Positions 44,624 through 53,619 of a stretch of DNA of 64,000 nucleotides are shown here, piece by piece. Made by a program: the position numbers and the translations under genes. The DNA comes from Arenicola marina. Its lineage: Eukaryota; Annelida; Polychaeta; Arenicolidae. The first letter of the stretch is position 1, and the number at the start of each line of letters is the position of its first letter. The notes beneath the pieces are model-generated. The model searched no databases and had not been told where the DNA came from. It saw nothing but the letters and a program-made list of their open reading frames with translations. The stretch covers positions 32,348,029 to 32,412,028 of the forward strand of contig OZ025261.1 of NCBI GenBank assembly GCA_964019135.1, in the 5' to 3' direction.

Positions 44624-45478
44624 ATCAGAGAAACGACAGCTGCCTTTAAGCGAAAGCGACTTGAGCGTAAGTCAATGCACTTTGGCAAAGAAGGAGCATC
44701 GCAGCTTAGAGAGGGACCCACATATGAAACAGACATTGCCGCTACAAATCAGGACTCTTCAATCAACCTAGACTGCGTCCCGCCTGCTCCAAGCTCAGTT
44801 TCTGAAAATTCAAATTGTATTTTTTTCGATTTAGAAACGACCAGTTTATCACGAACCTCAGATATTACGCAGTTATCCGCTGCTTGTGGCGACAAAACTT
44901 TCAACCGATATATTATGCCAAACCAAACAATAAGTGCCATGGCCAGTGACATTACAGGTTTAAAGATTGTTAACGGCCAGTTATGTGATGAAGGAACTCC
45001 TGTCAACGCTTGTTCTCAAGTCACGGCTTTGGTTGATTTTACTGAGTTTGTGAAAAGCTGTCATGCTTATGACAGAAAGGCTGTGTTACTTGGACACAAT
45101 GTCAAACGGTTTGACGTCCCTGTGTTGTACAACGCTTTACATAATAACAAGATGGTTAACGAATTTAATTTACATATTGCTGGATTTATAGATACATTAC
45201 TTGTTTCAAGGCACTTAATCGCAAAAAGTGATGTTTCAAACTATAAACAGGAGACTTTAGTGATATTTTGTTTGAACAAAGAGTATGATGGTCACAATGC
45301 TGTACATGATGTGAGGTTACTGAAGGAACTCTATAATGTAGTGCTTTGCAATAAGTACGATATGTATTCTTTTGTGTTTCCGCTGAGTTCACATGTTCCT
45401 AAACAATCTCTCAGCTGCTTGATGGAAAAAAAATCTTGTCCTCAACTCTGGCGTCCAAATTGTCGGACTCAGGCATAG
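44624..45478 (+). CDS. DEDDh (DnaQ-like) 3'-5' exonuclease exon
   Basis: Acceptor TTTTTGTAG|ATC, then an open frame to 45478 (285 codons counting the lead-in KRKRLERKSMHFGKE). Acidic residues of motif I (DLE), the motif II Asp (NVKRFD) and the motif III His/Asp pair (HNAVHD) are all present, so the catalytic set D-E-D-D-h is complete. The frame is cut short by the A8 contraction; the next frame (45436-45621) continues with SSTLASKLSDSGIGLKQL, as expected for the C-terminus of PolC-like exonucleases of this type. Confidence 0.6.
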   Translation: MRETTAAFKRKRLERKSMHFGKEGASQLREGPTYETDIAATNQDSSINLDCVPPAPSSVSENSNCIFFDLETTSLSRTSDITQLSAACGDKTFNRYIMPNQTISAMASDITGLKIVNGQLCDEGTPVNACSQVTALVDFTEFVKSCHAYDRKAVLLGHNVKRFDVPVLYNALHNNKMVNEFNLHIAGFIDTLLVSRHLIAKSDVSNYKQETLVIFCLNKEYDGHNAVHDVRLLKELYNVVLCNKYDMYSFVFPLSSHVPKQSLSCLMEKKSCPQLWRPNCRTQA

Positions 45479-45799
45479 GTCTGAAACAACTTCGACTTGT
45501 TCACTCTCGCGACCCTGATAATGGTATTGGTAACTTAATGAAAGAGCCAGTGCGTGGTAAGGTTAGAATAACTAATAACAGTGCTGCCATTAAGAACATT
45601 GTGTCTTACTTTGTGGAGTGAAGTGAAAATAGGAAGAAAAGTACGATTTGTATACTTTGTATATGTGTATATCCGTAGGATCTCAATTTTCAATTTTTCG
45701 GTCACATTTGGTTGTGTGGGGGGAGGGGTCTTGGGAAAAAATTGGTGAACTAAAGAATCCAGTATCCCTCCAAAGATCATTCTGTAATTAGGTTTATTT

Positions 45800-46445
45800 T
45801 CAAATCAACTATAAAACTACAGTTTTTGAGAAAGTTGTTAGAGGATTAAAAATAATGAAAAAACGAGAATTTTGGCAAATTTCTCCATATACGGTCATTG
45901 TCATTTTCTTGGATATTAAATGCCTAATTATAGTATAATAGGCTGGATGACTTTTTATTCCATTGTTCGATAGCCAGACTAATACGTAATAAGCCAAGTA
46001 AGAGAAATCTTTCTAGTGAAATCTTTCTAGTGAAACTTGGGCAAAAAGTATTATCTATGTACCTTGTGAGGAAGATCGCACTTCAGTCATATTGGTACGG
46101 CGAGGGGGGGGGGAGTTTTTGGGAAATCATAGTGACATAATTAGTACGGTGACCCCCACATATTAGTCGGTCATTATGTTTACTAACAAATGAACAACAT
46201 TCAGAAAGTTGTTGAGGTATTTCTATCGAGCAGTTTTTTTTCTGAGGCACAAAATTGGTGAAATAACCTGAATTTTGGCTAATTTTTCCATATGGTCAAT
46301 GTTATTTTCTTGGATAACAAATGCTTAAATACAGGAAAGTAAGCACGGTGACGTATCTGTTTTATTGCATTTTTCGATAGCCCGCCTGATATGCAATACG
46401 AAAAAAAAGTTTGAAAGAAATCTATCGAAAATTTTTTTTGGGTTG
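45800..46445. repeat. Diverged tandem duplication, about 385-bp offset
   Basis: 45820-46030 and 46205-46430 share AGAAAGTTGTT(A/G)(G)AGG, TTTTCTTGGATA, ATTCCAT or GCATTTTTCGATAGCC and related phrases in the same order. Both are AT-rich and non-coding. Confidence 0.6.
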
Positions 46446-46904
46446 TCTGGCCTTAAAGCTATTGTACTAGTTCACATGACCACCAACTGGTAATAATGGA
46501 CAATTTGCCATGTCTTAGCATTTGCCGTCACACTACATGAAGGAGCAAACAAATAAAAACTGTCCTCGAACTAAACCTTTCTCTGATCCAGATCATGGTG
46601 TTCATGATCCAATAATGACATATACTTTATCTACATCTACTGACGCATTCGTATTTTCGGGTCTCCCCGGGTAAACCGCTTCCTAATTCTATACTAGGCG
46701 ACCAATAGATTTGCGCAGGGCCCCTGGGCTGTATTCATCAAGCACTATTAGGATACGCATGATATTACTGGTATTGGGCAGCCCCATCGTACAGTCACTG
46801 ACGTCATGAAGATGGTATCTGCATAATGTGTTGCTACTACCATATGCTATCATATCTATTGGCAATGACGCGTAGAACGCCCGAATAATTGCCTCAGTAG
46901 GTGT
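46446..46904. other. No supported gene
   Basis: An 82-codon minus frame (46689-46937) is the only sizeable one. It has no splice context and I do not recognise it. Confidence 0.4.
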
Positions 46905-47095
46905 GAAGTTACTTGGAAACTGTGGAACATTGTGCATTTGCGAAAAGAAATAATCTAAATGCTGATGACCCGGCCTATACCAATGCGCTGCATGTCAAGC
47001 CAGGCGTTTCTGTTAAAATGACTGGTGCATCGCAAGACAGAACGAATCTAATTATAGTGCAAAATGGTTGTGGGGCAAGAGTTGAAAATAAGCCT
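46905..47095. repeat. Dispersed repeat Q, copy 1
   Basis: TTACTTGGAAACTGTGGAAC to GGGGCAAGAGTTGAAAATAA is about 90 percent identical to 49187-49373. The 64-codon frame here is broken in the second copy, so it is probably not protein. Confidence 0.75.
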
Positions 47096-47935
47096 TTTTT
47101 TCGTTGACTTACTAATAGAAAGCCAAGCTTACCATCTAGCCCACTGTTACAGGAGCATAACGACTAAATCACCAAAAGGGTCAAGGGTGACCTAAACATG
47201 AAATAACAGACAGGGAAGATACGTAATCTGAAGGAAGGAGGCACGAAGTGACTTGAGCACAAACCTCATGCCACTGGTGTCTCACTTTCTGCCATGGGAT
47301 CTGACGGCGACCTGTCACAAGCCGTGCTAAACCTTCCGTGACTGCTTAGTGTACTTCTCGCACCCTTCTTGCCGCCGCGCATTCCCCTTGTTCTGGTTCA
47401 TAAGCAGGATTACTGCCATCCGAGGTCTGCCAGCGAGCACGGCCGTACCACACGCCGAGAACGCTGCTTGGGAGTGGCGTGGGGCCCGCCCCACACCCCC
47501 CCCGCCCCTTGCCTCCACCCCCCCGTATCCCATACCCCCGCCCACCCGCGGAGCTCTCGAATCGTTAGCGCGCCCCCTACCTGCAGATTGCGCCCCGCAT
47601 TTGGCTGTCGCTGGCTTTGAATACGTAATGCAGGCTGAATTGGTTCCCTCTCGGACCGCCAAAGCTCAGCGGGGGAGGGGATGCCGCCTCGTCAACGGGG
47701 ATGGGGCGAGAAGGGTAGGGGGACTGAGATGGGAGCGGGCAGATGACGGAGGGCTGAAATGGGATGAGTCGACGGCCTTGTAACTTACCAGAAAGGACGG
47801 CTGGTCGGCATATACCGAGGGTATAGTTAGAGAAAGGGAGGGGGCGGGGAGGGGGGGGGGTGAGAGGGGGAGAAACATAGGGAGAGAGAAAGAGGGAGAG
47901 GGAGATAGAGAGCGAAATGGAAAGGGGGAGAGAGA
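47096..47935. other. No gene seen; purine-rich tract
   Basis: C-rich at 47490-47545 and GGGAGAGAGAAAGAGGG-type sequence at 47825-47940. The long frames over both are composition artefacts. Confidence 0.5.
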
Positions 47936-48135
47936 GGGCAGACCCATGGCAGACCCTTGACAGACCCTTGACCACGGCTGACCCATGGCCGACCCAAGGC
48001 AAACCCTTGACCATTGCTGACCCATGGCCGACCGATGATCACCCTATAGCCGACCCATGGCCGCCCCATGGGCGACCCATTACCGACCCATAGCCGACCA
48101 TGGCCGACTCATGGGCGACCCATTACCAACCCACG
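47936..48135. repeat. GACCCATGGCCGACCC short tandem repeat
   Basis: About fourteen loose units of 10-16 bp (GACCCATGGCC, GACCCTTGACC, GACCCATTACC) stand side by side. Confidence 0.8.
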
Positions 48136-48354
48136 CTGACATCAGCAGATCGCTCTCTGTAACCTAACCGAAGTCGACCCCCTGCTCTGCGTTCACCCTC
48201 CGCCATTCCAATAACCCCCCCCCCCCTCCTCTAACTCCCACACTTCCCACGGGCCTGGAACACCTCCGCCAATCCCCTGACTCCTCCCGCCGGGCCGCCT
48301 ACCGACAGCGCCACCCAGCGGCCTCCGCGCGCACTCCCGGGGGCCCCTGGTGCC

Positions 48355-48663
48355 CAGCTAGCGCGCCGATATATACGTCACTTCCTGTTGCGCCTGAAAA
48401 GACTATAGACGCCTAGCTCCGCCCGCAGTCGCCATTTTCTTCTCGCCTCTCACACCCCGGAAGGAAGTGGACCGGACTGAAATGAAATGAGAGAGGAGAG
48501 GAGGGGTTCGAGAGGTTGGGCCTCGCTGTTGTCACTCTCACTTTAGGCCAGGGTTAAAACTGGTGCCGCCACCTGGATGATGTGTGTGTGACGATCTGAC
48601 GCCGTGATTACCAGAGAAGGCAAGTACTTAACTTTAACCTCGGATGTTCCAGCTTCTTTCACG
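48355..48663 (+). promoter_or_regulatory. Candidate promoter and untranslated first exon
   Basis: A CpG-rich patch holds TACGTCACTTCCTG (CRE half plus ETS site), GTCGCCATTTTC, CCGGAAG and GGAAGTGG (ETS), and is followed by a strong plus-strand donor TTCACG|GTGAGT at 48664. No coding exon follows that I can identify, so the gene body may be outside the window. Confidence 0.35.
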
Positions 48664-48944
48664 GTGAGTTGTGGTGAATTGTTTGTGAGCCCAGACGACT
48701 CGCTGTGTCATCCATGCTCTTTGTTGCCTCTGTTACACCAAAAGCCCGAATGTTGAAGGCATAAACTGTTCATATGTTATATCTTTCTTTCAATATTTGT
48801 GCAAGTTGTGATCCTAGTGCGTGATACAATGGATGTCCGTCAACAAGTTCAATAGTACAATTCCACATTACAAATAATCACGAATATTTTAAGGAAAATA
48901 AAAGTCAACCTTGAACCTCCTTTGTCAAGCTGTAAAGTCACAAA
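48664..48944. other. No gene seen
   Basis: AT-rich sequence downstream of the candidate donor, without exon signals I trust. Confidence 0.4.
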
Positions 48945-49515
48945 AGAACACCATCGTGTTTATATCTTAATTCACATTAAAGAAAGCCCTATTATGAGTC
49001 TAAACCCAGCTAAAGAAGTATTTAGCCCCGCCCACGTCCGAACCTATCACTAAATAAAACCCCCCGTGAGTACATTTTGTACAAAGGAGGGGGGGGGGGG
49101 AGTGGTGTAGAGTTAGATTTTGTATCATTATTGTAAGCCTTCTATGTCAAATCTATGATACCCTGCATACAGTTACCTTTTAGCGATTACTTGGAAACTG
49201 TGGAACATTGCGTTCCACACATGTGCGCAAAGAAATAATCTAAATGCTGATGACCTGGTCTATACCAATGCGCTGCATGTTAAGCCAGGCGTTTCTCTTA
49301 AAATAACTGGTGCATCGCAAGACAGAACGAATCTAATTAAAGAGCCAAATGGTTGTGGGGCAAGAGTTAAAAATAAACACCATCGTATTTATTTCTTAAT
49401 TCACATTTAAAAAAGCCCTAAGAGAGTGGTGTAGAGTTAGATTTTGTATCATTATTGTAAGCCTTCTATGTAAAATCTATGATATCCTGCATACAGTTAC
49501 CTTTTAGCGATTACT
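48945..49515. repeat. Local tandem duplication containing repeat Q copy 2
   Basis: AACACCATCGTGTTTATATC (48950) recurs at about 49377. GTGGTGTAGAGTTAGATTTT to CTTTTAGCGATTAC (49102-49190) recurs at 49428-49515. Repeat Q copy 2 (49187-49373) lies between, while Q copy 1 is 2.3 kb upstream. A G-run sits near 49088-49100. Confidence 0.75.
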
Positions 49516-50045
49516 CAAGTGCTCACATTCTTTTCGGCAAATAGTCACAAATTGGCGCACCAAGCAGATGCAGATTATAGTGAAATTACTCATGTAATAT
49601 TCGCTATATATAATGTGTCACTGCCGTCACCTGAAACCGCAGGCTCACGCATGGCCTAGGGCTGGGCGTCATGGAGATACCCGACCGCGCGTCCAAACTA
49701 ACTTACATCACGTGGATAATGGATTTCGAAGGCTGTAGCCTAGCAATAACATTTCATCCTGACATTGAACCTCCGAGTGACTTACACCAGCCCCCGGGCA
49801 CCAGCGTCCGCTTTCACGAATGTGGATGTTCGCCTATGTCGAGTCTTCCTGTGTTGTTGACCATTCAGCCCGTTATGGGGGGGAGGGTGGCGGGTCGGGT
49901 AAAACTGATTGCATAGACTAGGCTGACCCCTACATTATCGGATGAGTATCGCTGTTACCTCCATATTTGTAATTAGTGTAATGCAGCAAATCCCGGTGAA
50001 GGCCATTTATACATGTATTGTGTAACGCTATTTAGAACGGCCTTC
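49516..50045. other. No gene seen
   Basis: An 81-codon plus frame at 49671-49916 has no recognisable features. Confidence 0.4.
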
Positions 50046-50470
50046 TAATGTCAATATACAGATGATTTGGGGGCTGGGGGTGGGTGGTTGTTGGAGGGCG
50101 GTATGGAGGTGGGAGGGGTGGGGGCATTTAGAGGGCGGTGTGGGGTGGGAGGGGTGGGGAGAGAGATCGAGGGGTGGCATGGGAGAGGCGGGGGCGAGGG
50201 ATTGCGGTGTGGGGTGGAACGGGTGGGTGGGGGAGGCCGGGGGTGGGGGAGAATCTAATGGTAATTGACCTCTGGGGACGGGCCAAAAAGGGTGTATTTT
50301 CCCGGCATTTTCGTACGCCAATTGGTCCTTGCTGAGCGAGCATAAAGGAAAAAGTCACTGATTTTGTATTTCATATCTTATAGCCATTCTGGAAGTCTTG
50401 AACAGTGTAAATCACCTCTTTACGGTCTTGACGCAATTGACGAGAAGTCAAAGGAGACAGGCGTCAAACC
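50046..50470. repeat. G-rich repeat and flanking segment, copy 1
   Basis: GGGGGCGGTGTGG-GTGGGAGGGG units (50090-50250) are followed by GTCCTTGCTGAGCGAGCATA, AAAAGTCACTGATTTTGTAT and TTGACGCAATTGACG phrases that recur in order at 52540-52830. Related G-rich units occur at 50655-50715, 51240-51280 and 51365-51395. Confidence 0.7.
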
Positions 50471-50733
50471 AGTTCCTTGCATATAAAGTTTGAATCCCAA
50501 GGATTTTTGTCAAAGCCTATTTCGCCAAGGCCGTGCAACGTTCTCAACTGGATGGATCCTAATCTTACACAGTTTTTGGTACTTGGATGGGTAAGTACTT
50601 GTGGTTCCCAAAGACGCCTCCTTGTACTTTTTTTGTATCTAGTTACCTCCGGTGTGAGGGGAGTGAGAGGGCGGTGTTGGGTGGGAAGGATGGGAGGGGA
50701 GGGCCATGTGGAATGGGATGAGTGTACAACTTT

Positions 50734-50836
50734 GGTCTGTACACAATACCCTGGCGGTCTATACACAGTACCCCGGCGGTCTATGCACAATACCTAGGCT
50801 GTCTGTACACAATACCCTGGCGTTCTGTACCCAATT
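50734..50836. repeat. 22-bp repeat GGTCTGTACACAATACCCTG(GC)
   Basis: Four full units and one partial unit of 22 bp with few substitutions. Confidence 0.9.
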
Positions 50837-51373
50837 AACTTGATGTGGAGGGCCAGCAGGACACTGTTTTACTGGCTCATGAGCCGGATGCGACCTGATC
50901 TCATATTGCTCCGCGTGGGCAGGTAAATAGTTCAGGCAAATAGTGCCTGTAAGTAGTCCGTAATAATATAGGAAAACACCACTGTGGGCAAGCCTTTGTC
51001 GCCGCCAACCATTGTGTACCAACCTGTTATCGGCTCAATCGCGAATTGTCCTCTGCACTCGACTGCCATACATAATAAATATGATGGGAAGCGGATATAT
51101 TATTTGAAATCTATATGTTATACAGCTATTATAAGCAGACGTAATAATTGATGGCTGCCTTCACCTTTATCTAGGAAATAAGGATCATGCGTTTTTACAT
51201 TCTCATATTATGTTTGTGCTAGTTTGGTATGATGTAAATGTGGAAACGTAGGCGCGGGATGCGGGGTGGAGGGGCGTGGGGGGAGAACCCTCAACCCCCA
51301 ACAAAACGGTGACCCACCCCTCTCATCAGCCATCGCCGGTATTGTGGGGGAAAAAACCTTAAATGAGGGGGCG
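50837..51373. other. No gene seen
   Basis: Non-coding DNA ending in the G-rich unit that served as target for the next element. Confidence 0.4.
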
Positions 51374-52531
51374 GTGTAGCGTGGGAGAAACGGGAGATAG
51401 GAAGTCCAGGTATACAAACATGTGGGAATTCACCTCGATGTCAATCTCTCCTCATCAAAGGCGGTGGAGGAGGCGGCTAAAAAGTTGTCTCACCGCTTTG
51501 AAACTGTATCGATGTATTGTCATTCCGCGGGCCCTCTATGGTGCTGAGTTATGAAATCATCTGACACACAACCACCTAGCGAAACTAGAAGCGGCCCACA
51601 ATGGCGCCATACGATGTATTCAACATTTTCCAAAATGCTCCAGTGCGACCATTACCCGCAGTATAATTAACGAAATGTCTCTTGTGGAAGAAATTGATAA
51701 AAAGAAGCTAACAATTCTTGGCAGATTATGTCGGCTCAAAAATACCGCATTAGCGAAACGCATATTTGTGGAACGTCTCTATCAATCCCAGGGCCCAGGG
51801 CCAAAGTTTGGGTATATTAGGGACATCATAGAGATCCTGAAGAAATATTATCTAGAAGGAATCGTTTTTAGGTTCATGGATAACAGCAACTTTCCTAGCA
51901 AAGGTGACTGGAAAAAGTTGGTGAGAACGGCCGCGCGGCGCTGGTCGGAACAACTGTTAACCACCAAATTGTCCCAACCAAAATACAGACGCCTTGAAAT
52001 GATCAGAAGGGCAGTCCATATGGACCTTAGAACACCGTACGCGTGGTCGAAGGCAACACCTTCGTGACCTAGCTCGTTTGAACTGTGTCGTACACGACAC
52101 CAAGACATATGCATGCACACACTGTGACCGTGCATATACGGATATTCTCAATCACCTTTTCCATCATTGCGTGGCATACCGTGAGGCCCGTGAATACTTC
52201 TGGGCACTAATTGTAAATACATGTGAAGTGCCAATAAGCGCGTATCTATACAATCTTGAAGAGATCGAATTAACTCGAGTAATGTTAGGCAAGCCTCCTG
52301 ACATTGAAGCCACCCTAGAGCAGCTTAGCCTTTTAACCCAAATATGTGCCAACGCTCGGCAAAGAATGTCATACGACAAAATGTTAAAATTTTACTGACC
52401 GTGAAATTAGAATTTTTTTTTTCTGTGTGTTTTTGTTATTTGTTCTGTTATTTTGACATGTTCTAATGCTCACCAGGAAGTGGTGGAATAAAGGAGATTC
52501 ATTCATTCATTCATTCGTGTAGCGTGGGAGA
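51374..52531 (+). mobile_element. 5'-truncated non-LTR retrotransposon with 15-bp TSD
   Basis: GTGTAGCGTGGGAGA flanks both sides (51374-51388, 52517-52531); the element is 51389-52516. Frames in succession give YxLGIHLDV-type thumb sequence, VIPRALYGAEL, KLEAAHNGAIRCIQHFPK, EIDKKKLTILGRLCRL (to 52067) and a C-terminal knuckle CTHCDRAYTDILNHLFHHC (52078-52398). Stops and frameshifts separate them, so the copy is dead. The 3' end has AATAAAG near 52488 and an ATTC tail. Confidence 0.8.
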
Positions 52532-52835
52532 GATGAGAGATATATGGAGGGGTGGGGTGGGAGGCGTGGGGTGGGGGTCCGGGGGGTGGGGGGTTGTCTT
52601 CTTCGGGCACATCCGTTCGACAATGGGACCTTGCTGAGCGAACATCACTGAAAAAGTCACTGATTTTGTATTCACTACAATCATGTAATAGATCTAATTA
52701 CCAAGGACGCCATGTCTTATAGCTATTCGCCGCGTCTTGGTGCATATTGAACAGTCTACATCACATCTTTACCTTCTTAACCCCTGCCTTCTTAACGCAA
52801 TTGACGCAAAGACAAAGTCGATTTTTCCGTTAGTT
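52532..52835. repeat. G-rich repeat and flanking segment, copy 2
   Basis: Diverged partner of 50046-50470: GGACCTTGCTGAGCGAACAT, AAAAAGTCACTGATTTTGTA and GCAATTGACGCAAAGACAAAG in the same order. Confidence 0.65.
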
Positions 52836-53221
52836 AGGGAGAGGGGGGGGGGGGGGGAGGGCCGAGAATAAGGCGTGTAGTGTATTTTTAGTAGTATAAA
52901 CTTAGACATGTGAGGCATGTATCGGCTGTTAAATAGCTTATTAGATGATTACTGTTGAGCACGGAATTCTTCCATCACTGCGTAGGACCGCAGATACGAC
53001 AACCGCGCATTCTAATTGGTTACGACGTTTTGCTTTACATATGAAGGACCTATGAAGTAGCTTCTGTATGACGATCCCGTGACCTGTAAGGTCGCCCCGA
53101 ACAAAGCGCACGAACCCAGGGATGTCATAAATAAACATTGGCCTAATTAAAAGGCAATTACGGTCTAGCAAATTGCAGGAAGTGATTACAAGGAACACCC
53201 CATTAACATAAACAGAGAGTC
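52836..53221. other. No gene seen; G-run near 52842
   Basis: Plain non-coding sequence. Confidence 0.4.
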
Positions 53222-53612
53222 ACTGCATATATAGGACTGTGCCGTTCTCGCGGGTTCTATTTCCGTTTTAGGGGCTCTGGGCCCCCCCCCCCCCACAAAA
53301 AAAAAGTTATCTTAGAACTATTGCGCATCACGCTGAAGCCTTACCACAGCTGCGTGGCGCGCAATCATCGCTGTCAACATTTGAGTGCTGGGAACCGGCC
53401 GGCTGCGTGGTTTGTGCGTGAAGAATCGAGTGGGTGTGAAGGTTTTTTTTGCTTTGGTCTTGGGTCTCAAATAAAGATAAGGCATGAATCTCTTCATCAT
53501 GCGCGTTGTTCATTGATCATACCATTGGACGCGTTGTATTATCAGCGATGTTTACATTTCTGTGACAAACCTCGCACAACTCATTAGCTCTCCTGACACT
53601 GACAGTCACTGA
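53222..53612. repeat. Dispersed repeat with hairpin, copy 2
   Basis: Counterpart of 21484-21935. The hairpin arms are GCGCATCACGC (53323-53333) and GCGTGGCGCGC (53352-53362). A C-run and A-run interrupt it near 53283-53306. Confidence 0.6.
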
Positions 53613-53619
53613 TTAAACA

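Larger units (their letters stand above)
43420..45621 (+). pseudogene. Broken Mutator-like transposase/DEDDh exonuclease gene
   Basis: Four phase-compatible exons can be followed: about 43420-43713, 44026-44104, 44288-44371 and 44624-45621. The first three resemble the C-terminal part of Mutator-like transposase proteins common in invertebrates (PHIYGEHDKCDGEWCGY; ANESFNNIVASKAPK; LGGSES; NERCGLSP). The fourth carries a DEDDh exonuclease: FFDLETTSL (motif I), LLGHNVKRFDVPVL (II), YDGHNAVHDVRLL (III), and a short C-terminal domain. Lesions: TGA 43453 and TAA 43459, a +1 shift near 43630, TGA 44363, and a one-base loss in an A8 run at about 45427-45434. The exonuclease core is otherwise intact. 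It is a decayed mobile element or a lost domesticated gene; sequencing error could explain some lesions. Family names are from memory. Confidence 0.6.

Noticed and set aside
46689..46937. 82-codon minus frame
   Set aside because: No homology I recognise, no splice sites in phase, overlaps a repeat edge.
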